From: Alphaproteobacteria bacterium
GTDB taxonomy: Bacteria; Pseudomonadota; Alphaproteobacteria; Micropepsales; Micropepsaceae
Direction: 5' to 3'
Length of the DNA stretch: 64,000 bases
NCBI GenBank assembly: GCA_015654635.1
Contig: JAATGP010000058.1
Coordinates: forward strand, 1-64,000
The first letter of the stretch is position 1, and every line of letters starts with the position of its first letter. The notes beneath the pieces were generated by a model. It searched no databases. It saw only the letters and a program-made list of their open reading frames with translations, and was not told the origin of the DNA. Made by a program: the position numbers and the translations under genes. This document shows, piece after piece, positions 47,457 through 56,942 of the stretch.

Positions 47457-48458
47457 ATGCCTGTTGCCCAGTCCACCCGCGCTGACGTATCCCCCGTCGA
47501 GACGCTGCACGCCTTGGTTGCCGCCGACATGCGCGCCACCGATGCGTTTATTCATGAGCGTTTGGCGAGCGCCGTGGCCCTCATTCCGGATCTCGCCCGG
47601 CATCTGATCGATTCCGGCGGCAAGCGTCTGCGCCCGCTTCTCACCCTGGCGGCAGCCCAGATGGGCGGTTATCGCGGACAGCAGCACGCCAAGCTCGCCG
47701 CCGCGGTGGAATTTATCCATACCGCCACGCTGCTTCATGATGATGTGGTGGATGAGAGTAGCCTGCGCCGCGGCAAAGTCTCGGCCAATATCGTCTGGGG
47801 CAACAAGGCGAGCGTCTTGGTCGGCGATTTTCTCTTCAGCCGCGCTTTTGAATTGATGGTGGAAACCGGCGAGATGAAGGTGCTGGGCATTCTCGCCAGC
47901 GCCTCTTCGATCATCTCCGAAGGCGAAGTGATGCAGCTCAAATCCGCAGGCAATCTCGCCTGCGGGGAAGATCATTATCTGCGCGTCGTCAGTGCCAAGA
48001 CCGCGGCCCTGTTCGCCGCCGCCGCCGAATCCGGGGCGGTGATTGCGGGCGGCGAGCAGGCCGAGGCCATGCGCGATTACGGGCAAAATATCGGCATCGC
48101 TTTTCAACTCGTCGATGACGCACTCGATTATTCCGGCCGCCAGGCGCTCATGGGCAAAGCCGTGGGCGATGATTTCCGCGAAGGCAAAGTCACCCTGCCC
48201 GTCATTCTGGCGGTGGCGCGCGCCGATGAAGCGGCGCTCAAATTCTGGAAGCGCGCCATCGAAACCGGGCCGCAATCCGAAGCCGATCTCGACCGCGCCA
48301 TCACCCTGGTGGAACAGACCGGCGGCATCGCTGACACCATGGAGCGCGCCCGCAATTATGCCGCTGCGGCCTGCCGCGCCCTGGAGCGCCTGCCGAAAAG
48401 CGAGTTGCGCGGCGTGCTCGCCGACGTCGCCGATTTCTGCGTCGCCCGGGCGTATTGA
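47457..48458 (+). CDS. polyprenyl diphosphate synthase
   Basis: A 333-residue trans-prenyltransferase that probably makes the long side chain of ubiquinone (octaprenyl/decaprenyl type). GGKRLRP at 54-60, the first aspartate-rich motif HDDVVDE at 94-100 and the second motif QLVDDALDYSG are present. Chain length cannot be set from sequence by eye. ATG 47457 is used, without a clear ribosome site; ATG 47433 is the alternative. It is divergent from DUF2007. Confidence 0.94.
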   Translation: MPVAQSTRADVSPVETLHALVAADMRATDAFIHERLASAVALIPDLARHLIDSGGKRLRPLLTLAAAQMGGYRGQQHAKLAAAVEFIHTATLLHDDVVDESSLRRGKVSANIVWGNKASVLVGDFLFSRAFELMVETGEMKVLGILASASSIISEGEVMQLKSAGNLACGEDHYLRVVSAKTAALFAAAAESGAVIAGGEQAEAMRDYGQNIGIAFQLVDDALDYSGRQALMGKAVGDDFREGKVTLPVILAVARADEAALKFWKRAIETGPQSEADLDRAITLVEQTGGIADTMERARNYAAAACRALERLPKSELRGVLADVADFCVARAY

Positions 48459-48591
48459 GCGTCAACCCGCGGTTACTTGCCTCTCACCGTCAAGCCCCAA
48501 CGCCACGCCGCCAAAATCGGCGAATCTGGGGCATGGCCGACCGCAGGGGCGCGCTGCTCGAAGGCGAACGCTTAGCACGATAGCGCAAAGC

Positions 48592-48795
48592 CTATTTGGC
48601 AGCGATACCGAGAATCTGTTCCGGCGCTTCTTGGACTTCGATGGCGCTTTCGCCATGGTCGCCGACGAAGGTGATGCGGGTGGAATCGGCGCCCCGCACC
48701 ATGAAGCGCACGGTATCGAGGTTCACCAAGAGCTGGGCGCAAAAACTGGGATCGACACCCACCTCATATTCAACGCACCGGACCCAACTCGCCAT
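48592..48795 (-). CDS. small conserved-looking protein, unknown function
   Basis: A 67-residue protein with no signal or membrane helix. GGAG lies eight bases before ATG 48795, which gives the MASWVRCVEYEV start. The sequence has a beta-rich look and a balanced composition unlike antisense frames nearby. I do not recognise a family. Confidence 0.6.
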   Translation of the reverse strand: MASWVRCVEYEVGVDPSFCAQLLVNLDTVRFMVRGADSTRITFVGDHGESAIEVQEAPEQILGIAAK

Positions 48796-48931
48796 GCTGC
48801 TCACTCCGCTCTTGGACGCGCCCGGCTTTATCGCAAGAGTGTTGACGACTGGTGCAAACAGCCGCGGCTATTGGCCCGGACATTGCGCGCTTCCTGCAGG
48901 CAGCGGTACGGCACTTAAGAGAACTTCAAAA

Positions 48932-49777
48932 TCACGCCATCAGATGGCTCGCCGCCACCCACCAGCCCGGATTCCGCGCCTCCATCGCCGTTGCCGCGCG
49001 CGCCGCATCGTCGTCACTGGCGAACAGGCCGAAGCAGGTCGCGCCGCTGCCGGACATGCGCGCCAGCAAGGCGCCCTCGCCCGCAATCGCCTCCAGCACG
49101 CTGTTAATCTCGGGTGCGATGAGCCGCGCCGGCGCTTCCAGATCGTTGCTGGTGTCTTTGAGATAGGCCACCAAATCGCCAGCCGACGCAAAAACGGGCG
49201 GCAACGGCAGGCCGACACCGCGCCGCTCTTTCAAGGCGCCAAACACCTTGCCGGTCGGTACGCCGACGCCCGGATTGACCAGAACGATGGCAATCGCGGG
49301 CAAGCCCGGCAGCGGGGTCACGATCTCGCCGCGCCCCTCCATCCATTGCGGCTGGCGGGCGATACAGACCGGCACATCCGAGCCTAGGCTCTCGCCGATT
49401 TTCTGCAGCACAGCGGTGTCGCTCGCCAATCCCCACAGCCGCGACAGCCCGCGCAGCGCCGCCGCACAATCGGCCGAGCCGCCGCCGATGCCCGAGGCTA
49501 CCGGCAAATTCTTGGTCAGCCTGATCGCCGCGCCCCTGTCGCGCGACAAGCACTGCGCCGCCTTGATGATGAGATTGTCTTCGCCGCAACTGAGGCCAGC
49601 GCCAAATGGTCCTTCAATGGCAAGGCTGAGGCCCACTTCCGGTGCAAACGACAATTCATCGCTCGCCTTGGTAAAAGCCACCAGACTTTGCAGCGCATGA
49701 AAGCCATCCGCCCGCTTGTCGCCGACATGCAGAAACAGATTGATCTTGGCGTGGGCGTGAAGAGTGAAGCTGCTCAC
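48932..49777 (-). CDS. ispE: 4-diphosphocytidyl-2-C-methyl-D-erythritol kinase
   Basis: IspE phosphorylates CDP-methylerythritol in the MEP route to isoprenoids. The 281-residue GHMP kinase has K11 in HAHAKINLFLHV and the ATP-binding PVASGIGGGSADCAAAL at about 92-108, with GSGATCFGLF near the C-terminus. The GTG start overlaps the stop of the upstream TPR gene (GTGA), so translation is coupled. It joins the polyprenyl synthase in isoprenoid supply. Confidence 0.95.
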   Translation of the reverse strand: MSSFTLHAHAKINLFLHVGDKRADGFHALQSLVAFTKASDELSFAPEVGLSLAIEGPFGAGLSCGEDNLIIKAAQCLSRDRGAAIRLTKNLPVASGIGGGSADCAAALRGLSRLWGLASDTAVLQKIGESLGSDVPVCIARQPQWMEGRGEIVTPLPGLPAIAIVLVNPGVGVPTGKVFGALKERRGVGLPLPPVFASAGDLVAYLKDTSNDLEAPARLIAPEINSVLEAIAGEGALLARMSGSGATCFGLFASDDDAARAATAMEARNPGWWVAASHLMA

Positions 49778-51456
49778 GGTTGCGCCGCAAGCTTCTTTTC
49801 GATCTTGGCCTTGTCACCGTCCTCGGCGCCGAAAGCCAGCGCATGGTTCCACTGGAACGACGCATCGAGCTTGCGGCCGATCTTCCAATAGGCATCGCCC
49901 AGATGATCGTTGATCGTAGGATCGCCCGGCACGATCTCAATAGCGTCTTCGAGGGCGCTCACCGCCTCGTCATAGCGGCCCAGCCGGTAATAGGCCCAGC
50001 CAACACTGTCGATGATGTAACCGTCTTGCGGCGACAGCGCCCGTGCCTTTTCCAGCATCACCAGCGCCTCTTTGGTCTTGAGGCCTTTATCGACCCAGCT
50101 ATAGCCGAGATAATTCAGCACCGCCGGCTCGTTAGGGCTGACGAGCAGCGCCTGCTTCAGATCGGCCTCGGCCTTGTCCCAATGACCGGCTTCCTGCTCG
50201 GCCACGGCGCGGGCGTAATACAGTGGCCAGTTGCGCTTGGTGGGAGGAACCAGCAAGGCGAGGGCACGGTCGTACGCCATCGCCGCCTCGGGAAATTTTT
50301 TGGCTTGGCGATAGGAATCGCCCAGCGCCGTCCAGGCTTCCATGTCGTCCGGATAGTCCTTGCAAAGCGCCTGGAGGCGGTCGATGGCCTCATCCACCTT
50401 ATCTTGGCGGGCGATGTCGACAGCTTCAGCCACTGCAGCCACGCGCCAGAATGGCGAGGTCTTATCGATGGCGCGATAGACGGCGATGGCATCGTCATAT
50501 TTGCCCAGCGCCTCGAAGCGATTGGCCAGCAGAATATTGGCCAGATCGAGCTTGGGCTGCATATGCAGCGCCAGGCGCAAATAGAGCACCGAGACGTCCC
50601 GGCTTGCTTCGTCGTTGAGCGAGGCGGCAATGCCGAACAGCGCTTCCGCCGCGCCGTCTTCTGCCCGCGGCGCCAGCGGCGGTGGAATTTCGCCCTTGGC
50701 GATACGCGCCAGCCCAGGCGAAGTCACCGAACTATAACCGTCATTCTGTGCCGTTTTTTCATAGAGCGCCTTGGCATCGGCACCGCGTTCGTTGCGCTCC
50801 AGGAAGCGGCCATAGGCGTCCACCACACGCGGCGTCGGGCCCGCGGCTTCCAGCGCTTTGAGATAATTGCCTTCGGCGCCGAGCTTATCGCCAAACAATT
50901 CAGCCAGCATGGCTTCGTTGAAATAGGCCAAGGCATCGGCGCTGTGCTGGGCATGCAGCAGCTTGAAATCGGCGACGGCGCCAGCCTTGTCGCCTGCGCC
51001 CGCGGCAGCCCAGCCATCAATCAGCGCCACCGTGAAGGAAGTGAACGGACCCTTGGCGGATTTGCCGATCTCTTGGCGGGCTTTCTTATAATCGCGCATA
51101 TGCATGGCAGCCACCGCCAAGGTCATGCGGGCTGCACGGTCGTCTGGCGTCGCCGCCACCAGGCGGTCAGCGTATTTGGCGGCATCGTCGATATTGCCAG
51201 CCCCGGCCGCAAAGAAAAAGGCGAAGGTCAAAAGCTGGGGATTGGAGGGATCGGCGGCGAGGCTGTCGCGATAGAGCTGGGCCGCCTCGGAAAATTCGTG
51301 ATTGCCCGCCGCAAACCGCGCCGCCAGATATTTGCCGAGACCTGCCGTCGGGGTCTGATCGGTCGCGGCAGTGCTGGTCGCGGGGACATGCGCGGTCGTC
51401 TTGGCTTCGGCCATGCCGCAGAGGCACAACACGGCAATCAGGGGAAGGATACGCAA
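49774..51456 (-). CDS. exported tetratricopeptide-repeat protein
   Basis: A 560-residue TPR protein with a signal peptide (MRILPLIAVLCLCGMAEA). About ten TPR-like helical pairs extend from residue 45 to the end; the last ones (VLNYLGYSWVDKG, DSVGWAYYRLGRYDEA, INDHLGDAYWKIGR) are classic. It is probably a periplasmic scaffold for envelope assembly. TTG 51456 is chosen for the AGGAG site that overlaps the ETF-QO stop (TAGGAG). It lies between the ETF-QO gene and ispE in one operon. Confidence 0.87.
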   Translation of the reverse strand: MRILPLIAVLCLCGMAEAKTTAHVPATSTAATDQTPTAGLGKYLAARFAAGNHEFSEAAQLYRDSLAADPSNPQLLTFAFFFAAGAGNIDDAAKYADRLVAATPDDRAARMTLAVAAMHMRDYKKARQEIGKSAKGPFTSFTVALIDGWAAAGAGDKAGAVADFKLLHAQHSADALAYFNEAMLAELFGDKLGAEGNYLKALEAAGPTPRVVDAYGRFLERNERGADAKALYEKTAQNDGYSSVTSPGLARIAKGEIPPPLAPRAEDGAAEALFGIAASLNDEASRDVSVLYLRLALHMQPKLDLANILLANRFEALGKYDDAIAVYRAIDKTSPFWRVAAVAEAVDIARQDKVDEAIDRLQALCKDYPDDMEAWTALGDSYRQAKKFPEAAMAYDRALALLVPPTKRNWPLYYARAVAEQEAGHWDKAEADLKQALLVSPNEPAVLNYLGYSWVDKGLKTKEALVMLEKARALSPQDGYIIDSVGWAYYRLGRYDEAVSALEDAIEIVPGDPTINDHLGDAYWKIGRKLDASFQWNHALAFGAEDGDKAKIEKKLAAQP

Positions 51457-51466
51457 AGACGATCTC

Positions 51467-53122
51467 CTACATATTCGAATAGTGCGGGCCGCCGCCACCT
51501 TCCGGCGTCACCCAGGTAATATTCCGCGATGGGTCTTTGATATCGCAGGCCTTGCAGTGAATGCAGTTCATCGCATTGATTTGCAAACGCATATCCTTGC
51601 CCTGGCCGGCGATCTCGTAAACTCCGGCCGGGCAATAGCGCTGCGCTGGTTCACCATATTCCGGCAGATTAACGCGCAGGGGAAGTGAAGGATCAGTCAA
51701 TCTCAGGTGAACGGGCTGATCTTCGTCATGGTTGGTGCCGGAAAGGTACACGCTGGAGGGGCGGTCGAAGGTCAGCACCCCGTCCGGTTTAGGATATAAG
51801 ACGGGACTTGACGCAGCGGCGGGTTTCAGAGTGTCGCAATCGGGTTTGCCATGCCCCAAAGTGCCAAAAAAACTGAATCCCAACAGCGTGTTGGTCCACA
51901 TGTCGAAACCGCCGAGCCCCACCCCTGGCAGGGTACCAAAGCGCGACCACAGGGGTTTTACATTCCGGACTTTGTGCAAATCCTTATAAATCGCGCCCTG
52001 CCGGTACCCCTTCTCATAGGCCTCAAGGCAGTCACCGGCCCGCCCCTCGCCAAGTGCTGCCGCCACCGCCTCCGCCGCCAGCATCCCCGATTCCATGGCG
52101 TTATGAGTGCCTTTGATACGCGGCACATTCATGAAACCGGCGGCGCAACCGATCAGCGCCCCGCCGGGGAAGGTGAGTTTGGGCACCGATTGCAAGCCCC
52201 CTTCATTGACCGCCCGTGCGCCAAAGCCGATCCGGCGGCCGCCGTCTAGCATAGGGCTTATCAACGGATGGCGTTTCAGCCGCTGAAACTCTTCAAAAGG
52301 CGACAGAAAGGGGTTTTGGTACTCGAGATGCAGCACAAAGCCGATGGCGCAATAACGCTCCCCCCAATGGTAGACAAACGAGCCGCCGCCTGTGGCGTTG
52401 TCGAGCGGCCAGCCCAGCGTGTGCAGCACCATCCCGCGGCGATGGAGGCTGGGCTCGATCTCCCACAACTCTTTCAGGCCGAGGCCAAACTTCTGCACCG
52501 CGCGTCCCGCATCAAGCGCGAAGAGCTTGAGAAGCTGCTTACTCAGCGAGCCACGGGCGCCTTCCGCAAAAAGCGTGTATTTGCTGCGTAATTCGGTGCC
52601 CGGTGCGTAATTGTGCTTGTGATGACCATCGCGCGCCACGCCGAAGGCGCCGCTGGCCACGCCGCGCACCACCCCATCCTCGATCAAGAGTTCCGCCGCC
52701 GGAAAACCGGGATAAATTTCGACGCCCAAGCGTTCGGCCTCTGCACCCAGCCAGCGGCAGAGATTGCTGAGGCTGCCGATTTCCATGCCGCGATTGCTCA
52801 TCAAAGGCGGCATCAGGAAAGGCGGAATGGCAAAGCCCCGGGTCGGAGTGAGGTAAAATGTATGGTCGTCCGTCACCGGATCGTGGAGCGGCGCGCCTTT
52901 CTCCCTCCAATCCGGAACAAGGGCGTGCAACGCCTTGGGATCGATCACCGCACCTGAGAGGATATGGGCGCCGATTTCGGCCCCTTTTTCGAGCACGCAG
53001 ACGCTGATCGGGCGCCCGGCCGCTGCCGCGCACTGCTTCAGCCGGATCGCCGCCGACAGGCCCGCCGGGCCGCCGCCCACAATAACGACGTCAAACTCGA
53101 TAACTTCGCGCGGTCCAGGCAT
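51467..53122 (-). CDS. electron transfer flavoprotein-ubiquinone oxidoreductase
   Basis: ETF-QO passes electrons from ETF, reduced in fatty-acid and amino-acid oxidation, to ubiquinone at the inner membrane. The 551-residue product has the FAD-binding GGGPAG at 16-21, the membrane-face ALGEGRAGDCLEAYEKG region and a C-terminal ferredoxin-like [4Fe-4S] cluster (RYCPAGVYE, NCIHCKACDIKDP). ATG 53122 is chosen because GGGGAG lies five bases before it. It heads an operon with the TPR gene and ispE. Confidence 0.95.
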   Translation of the reverse strand: MPGPREVIEFDVVIVGGGPAGLSAAIRLKQCAAAAGRPISVCVLEKGAEIGAHILSGAVIDPKALHALVPDWREKGAPLHDPVTDDHTFYLTPTRGFAIPPFLMPPLMSNRGMEIGSLSNLCRWLGAEAERLGVEIYPGFPAAELLIEDGVVRGVASGAFGVARDGHHKHNYAPGTELRSKYTLFAEGARGSLSKQLLKLFALDAGRAVQKFGLGLKELWEIEPSLHRRGMVLHTLGWPLDNATGGGSFVYHWGERYCAIGFVLHLEYQNPFLSPFEEFQRLKRHPLISPMLDGGRRIGFGARAVNEGGLQSVPKLTFPGGALIGCAAGFMNVPRIKGTHNAMESGMLAAEAVAAALGEGRAGDCLEAYEKGYRQGAIYKDLHKVRNVKPLWSRFGTLPGVGLGGFDMWTNTLLGFSFFGTLGHGKPDCDTLKPAAASSPVLYPKPDGVLTFDRPSSVYLSGTNHDEDQPVHLRLTDPSLPLRVNLPEYGEPAQRYCPAGVYEIAGQGKDMRLQINAMNCIHCKACDIKDPSRNITWVTPEGGGGPHYSNM

Positions 53123-53213
53123 TCTCACTCCCCACAGCTTTATGGGATGCGGGCCGCGGATGGGTCAACCAAAGCGGTCGCGCGGCGACGATCCGTCCCT
53201 TATGCTAGGGGTG

Positions 53214-54119
53214 ATGTCCGACCCGATGCCCCCTCTCGATACCCTCGCCTGGCTCTTGGAGTCCGGGGCGGACGAGTCTATCGGCGAGACCCCGGTCGAC
53301 CGCTTTGTGGTTAAGGCGCCTTCCCTTCCTTCTAACCCTCCCCTTGAGGGAGGGTCGAAAATTTCCGAGCAGCGGGCGCGCGAGCGCACGGATGCGAGCG
53401 ATTTTTCGGGAAGGGATCCTGCCGCGACCACCTCGCCTTACCCCTCCCCGAAATCTGCGTCGCAGATTTCGACCCTCCCTCAAGGGGAGAATGAATCCGA
53501 CTCCATCGCTTCCGCCCAAGCCCTCGCGGCAGCCGCCACCACGCTGGCGGAACTCAAAACCGCGCTGGAAAGCTTCGAGGGTTGCGCTCTCAAGAAGAAC
53601 TCCGCCCATACCGTTTTTGCCGATGGCAATCCGGCCTCGCGCATCCTCTTCATCGGCGAAGCGCCGGGGGCGGAGGAAGACCGCCAGGGCCTGCCCTTCG
53701 TGGGCCGCGCCGGAAAACTGCTCGACAAGATGATGGCGGCGATCAACCTCGACCGTTCCAGCGCCTACATCACCAATGTGCTCAATTGGCGCCCGCCGCA
53801 GAACCGCGATCCCTCCCCCGAAGAAGCCGCACAGTGCCTGCCCTTCCTGCGCCGCCATATCGAGCTGGCCAATCCCGGCATCATCATTCTTTTGGGCGCC
53901 GTCGCTGCGCGCCATGTCCTCGGATATTCCGAAGGCATCATGAAACTGCGTGGCCGCTGGCTCGAATATCGTGTCGGCGATGTAATGGTTCCGGTGATGG
54001 CGACATTGCATCCGGCCTATTTATTGCGGCAACCAGCGCATAAAAAGCTGGCTTGGCGCGATCTGCAGGCGGCAGAACAAAAAATGATTGCGCTGGGATT
54101 GCGTGATGGGATTGCTTGA
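53214..54119 (+). CDS. uracil-DNA glycosylase superfamily protein, with repeat-derived linker
   Basis: A 301-residue DNA repair enzyme of the family 4 type. Conserved blocks are FIGEAPGAEEDRQGLPFVGRAGKLLDKM (split by eye at 147-173), NWRPPQNRDP near 191-200 and HPAYLLRQP. Two of the four [4Fe-4S] cysteines are replaced: F121 and W192 stand where thermophile enzymes have Cys, while C124 and C208 remain, so the cluster is probably absent. Residues about 40-95 are encoded by a family A repeat and form a Ser/Pro-rich linker between the short N-terminal domain and the catalytic domain. AGGGG precedes ATG 53214. Confidence 0.9.
   Translation: MSDPMPPLDTLAWLLESGADESIGETPVDRFVVKAPSLPSNPPLEGGSKISEQRARERTDASDFSGRDPAATTSPYPSPKSASQISTLPQGENESDSIASAQALAAAATTLAELKTALESFEGCALKKNSAHTVFADGNPASRILFIGEAPGAEEDRQGLPFVGRAGKLLDKMMAAINLDRSSAYITNVLNWRPPQNRDPSPEEAAQCLPFLRRHIELANPGIIILLGAVAARHVLGYSEGIMKLRGRWLEYRVGDVMVPVMATLHPAYLLRQPAHKKLAWRDLQAAEQKMIALGLRDGIA
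53335..53489. repeat. family A palindromic element inside the UDG gene
   Basis: It has the same architecture as 46208-46364: ACCCTCCCCTTGAGGGAGGG, TCGAAAATTTC, GATTTTTCGGG, a spacer, CCCCTCCCCGAAAT and CGACCCTCCCTCAAGGGGAG. It is read through in frame with no stop. Confidence 0.9.
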
Positions 54120-54207
54120 GAAACGCGGCACGGTCGGTTAAACGAAACCGCGTCGAAAATCGAACACTGGATGGCCCCTTCGTACGGCGGCCATGGAGGC
54201 CCGGGGA

Positions 54208-56019
54208 ATGATCCGCCGTTTGGTGTTTGCATTTTTGCTGTTGCTCGCGAGCGCGCCCGCGGTTGCACAGCCGGCCGCGGCCACCAAAGCCCCCGACCCG
54301 AGCGTGCTGACGCCACAGGATGTGGTGCGTTATCGCAAAATCATCGCCGCCGAACGGGCGGGCAATTTCACCGCCGCCGAAACCCTGTTCGAGGCGGTCG
54401 AAGACAAATCGCTTGAAGGCTATGTCCTGGCCGAGCACTACCTCTCGCCCAAAGCCAAGCGCGTACCGGTGACAACGCTGGTGGCTTGGCTGAAGCAATA
54501 TGGCGAACTGCCCATCGCTCCGCGCGTCCACAAGCTCGCCGAGGAGCGTGCTGTCGTCAAAAAGCGCGTTGGCAAACGCCATCATCGCCACACCGTCACC
54601 GTCGTGACCGCGAAGGTTCCGGGTCTTCCGGGGGCGCCGCGCCGCGGCGGTGGTTATGAGGATGCCGATTTGCCGCCGCCGCCGGTAACCTCGGATGCGG
54701 GCCGCGCCGTGCTCGATCAGATCTTGGCCAATATCAAAGCCGATCAGCCGGATCTGGCTTATGCCGCGTTGGAATCCCTGGTCAATCTCAACACCGCGCC
54801 TGCCAGTGATGTCGCCGCCCTATCGCAGCGGGTCTGCATGTCCTATCTCGCCGAAGGCTTCGACGACAAAGCCTTTGCCCTCGGCGATGCCGCCGCCCCG
54901 GCAGGGCGCCAATATGCGCCGCAACTGGAATGGTGCGCCGGCCTCGCCGCCTTCCGCTTGCAGAAATTTCCCGAAGCGGCGGCGCATTTCGAATATGTCG
55001 CGCAGGCGCCCAACATTCCGACCTCAAACCGCAGCGCCGCGGCCTTTTGGGCGGCCCGCGCTTACATGCGGGCTGGCGACGCCCGCCAGGTCATCACCCT
55101 TCTGACCGTCGCCGCCAAAGCCCAGCCGACCTTCTATGGCCTCCTCGCCGAGAAACTTCTCGGCCAGGATATCGAGACCGGCTTTGCCGATCCGGTGTTG
55201 TCGCCGGACGATTACGCCAAGCTGATGCAGAACGGCCCCGCCCATCGCGCCGTGGCGCTGTGGCAGATCGACGACAAGAAATACGACTACTTTGTCAATA
55301 CCGAGATCAACCGCGCCTTCGGCATGTCCGCCGGTCTGAAGCTTGACGCCGCTTTTGCGGCGCTGGCCCGCGGCCTTGGCGTGCCCAATCTGGAATTGCG
55401 CGCCAGCGAGACCAGCTTTGCCAAAGGCATGGTCTTGACCGGCCTCTTCCCAATCCCGCCCTATGCGCCATCGGGCGGCTACACCATCGATCCTTCGCTG
55501 GTGCTCGCTTTCGTGCGCATCGAAACGCGCTTTCAGCCCAACGCTGTCTCCCCCGTGGGGGCCTTGGGTTTGATGCAGTTGATGCCCGGCACCGCCCGTC
55601 TTCTAGGTGGCGCCACCGCCGAAGATGATCTGCTCAATCCCAGCTACAACATGGCGCTCGGCCAGCGCTACATCGCCAAAATGCTCAAGCTCTACAACGG
55701 CAGCATCGTGCAGACCGCCGCGGCCTATAATGCGGGGCCGGGCAAAGTCACGGCTTGGACCGCGGCTCGTGCTGGCAAGGAAGACGATGTGCTGATGTTC
55801 ATCGAGAGCATGCGGGCGCCCGAGACACGTTCCTATGTGAAGCGCCTCCTCACTTATTACTGGATGTATCACCGCCGCAACGATGTAGCAGCACCGAGCC
55901 TTGACGATACGGCTCGCGGCGGCTGGCCGATTTATCAGCCGCCCAAGCAATCCGCGCCGCCGCCACCGCCCGCTCCGACCGATGAGGATGACGACGATGA
56001 CGACAGCCCATCGACTTGA
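54208..56019 (+). CDS. soluble lytic murein transglycosylase
   Basis: A 603-residue periplasmic enzyme that cleaves peptidoglycan to 1,6-anhydro products. It has a signal peptide, a long helical superhelix region (about 30-420) and a C-terminal lysozyme-like domain with catalytic E439 in VRIETRFQPNAVSPVGALGLMQLMP and the late AAYNAGPGKV. A proline stretch and a run of seven aspartates end the protein. ATG 54208 has GGAGG nine bases before it. Its end overlaps the moaB start. Confidence 0.93.
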   Translation: MIRRLVFAFLLLLASAPAVAQPAAATKAPDPSVLTPQDVVRYRKIIAAERAGNFTAAETLFEAVEDKSLEGYVLAEHYLSPKAKRVPVTTLVAWLKQYGELPIAPRVHKLAEERAVVKKRVGKRHHRHTVTVVTAKVPGLPGAPRRGGGYEDADLPPPPVTSDAGRAVLDQILANIKADQPDLAYAALESLVNLNTAPASDVAALSQRVCMSYLAEGFDDKAFALGDAAAPAGRQYAPQLEWCAGLAAFRLQKFPEAAAHFEYVAQAPNIPTSNRSAAAFWAARAYMRAGDARQVITLLTVAAKAQPTFYGLLAEKLLGQDIETGFADPVLSPDDYAKLMQNGPAHRAVALWQIDDKKYDYFVNTEINRAFGMSAGLKLDAAFAALARGLGVPNLELRASETSFAKGMVLTGLFPIPPYAPSGGYTIDPSLVLAFVRIETRFQPNAVSPVGALGLMQLMPGTARLLGGATAEDDLLNPSYNMALGQRYIAKMLKLYNGSIVQTAAAYNAGPGKVTAWTAARAGKEDDVLMFIESMRAPETRSYVKRLLTYYWMYHRRNDVAAPSLDDTARGGWPIYQPPKQSAPPPPPAPTDEDDDDDDSPST

Positions 56020-56536
56020 TGACAGCAAAGCCTTCGTTGCGGTCCATATCGCGCTTCTGACCATCTCGGATACGCGCGATGTGGCCGACGACAAATCCGG
56101 CGACACCCTGGCGGCGCGTCTGACAGAAGCAGGCCACATCCTCGCCGCCCGCGCCCTGGTGCGCGACGATAAGAGTGCCATCGCCGGCCAAGTCGAAACT
56201 TGGATTGCTGATCCCTCCATTGATGTCGTCATCACCACCGGCGGCACCGGGCTGACCGGCCGCGATGTCACCGTGGAAGCCATCCGCCCGCTGTTTGAAA
56301 AAGAGATCGATGGTTTTTCGGTGCTGTTCCATCAGATCAGTTTCACCACCGTGGGCACCTCCACCATGCAATCGCGCGCCTGCGCGGGCCTTGCCCAAGG
56401 CACCTACATCTTCTGCCTGCCCGGCTCGCCCGGCGCCGTCAAAGACGGCTGGGACAACATTTTAAAATGGCAACTCGATAGCCGCCATGGCCCCTGCAAC
56501 CTCGTCGAACTGATGCCGCGGTTGATGGAACGGTAG
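55997..56536 (+). CDS. moaB: molybdenum cofactor biosynthesis protein B
   Basis: MoaB-type proteins adenylylate molybdopterin or otherwise assist molybdenum cofactor assembly. The 179-residue product has the conserved TTGGTGLTGRDVTVEA and LPGSPGAVKDGWD blocks. ATG 55997 overlaps the transglycosylase gene by 23 bases and has GAGG eight bases before it; ATGs at 55982 and 55988 are alternatives. No other cofactor gene is in the window. Confidence 0.92.
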   Translation: MTTAHRLDDSKAFVAVHIALLTISDTRDVADDKSGDTLAARLTEAGHILAARALVRDDKSAIAGQVETWIADPSIDVVITTGGTGLTGRDVTVEAIRPLFEKEIDGFSVLFHQISFTTVGTSTMQSRACAGLAQGTYIFCLPGSPGAVKDGWDNILKWQLDSRHGPCNLVELMPRLMER

Positions 56537-56539
56537 GAT

Positions 56540-56887
56540 CTATTCCGTAGGCGGAATATGATGCGCCAAATCCATTTGGTCATGGAGAAGGCGCAGAACT
56601 TCTATCGTTCCTATCGCATCCTGCATGATGCGGAACACCACAAAATGTCGTCCGCGGCGTCCGCGTCTCGCTACGTGCACAAGTCTTAATCCGGCAAGAA
56701 TATCATCCCGTCTGCGTACGCCGAGAGGATCAGGGCCGTTCTCAAGTTCACGAATAGTGGTGCGGAGAACACCGACATAGTTTTGTGCCTGAACAACTCC
56801 GAACTGTTGTTCCGTCCAAATGGCTATATCCGCAACATCTTGGCTGGCTTGTTCGGTCAGCGCGATACGCCATAGAATAGCCACCAC
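56540..56887 (-). CDS. RelE/ParE-family toxin
   Basis: A 115-residue protein of the RelE/ParE fold: an N-terminal helix pair (TEQASQDVADIAIWTEQQFG), a GPDPLGVRRRDDI block, and a basic beta region (HVARRGRRGRHFVVFRIM) ending with LRLLHDQMDL. It would be a ribosome-dependent RNase or a gyrase poison; sequence by eye does not separate these. The start is tandem GTG, with a GGGGG ribosome site that can pair with an upstream CCCCC. It is downstream of its presumed antitoxin gene. Confidence 0.87.
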   Translation of the reverse strand: MVAILWRIALTEQASQDVADIAIWTEQQFGVVQAQNYVGVLRTTIRELENGPDPLGVRRRDDILAGLRLVHVARRGRRGRHFVVFRIMQDAIGTIEVLRLLHDQMDLAHHIPPTE

Positions 56888-56890
56888 GAG

Positions 56891-56913
56891 CCCCCGTTCT
56901 CGTTCTTTGGGGG
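56891..56913 (-). promoter_or_regulatory. hairpin over the toxin ribosome-binding site
   Basis: On the minus strand CCCCC and GGGGG pair around a 13-base loop; GGGGG is the only Shine-Dalgarno candidate for the toxin, three bases before its GTG. A TATAAT lies just upstream (56920-56915) without a clear -35 element. Confidence 0.5.
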
Positions 56914-56942
56914 TATTATAAGCTATCTAGGCTCAGCGCATC

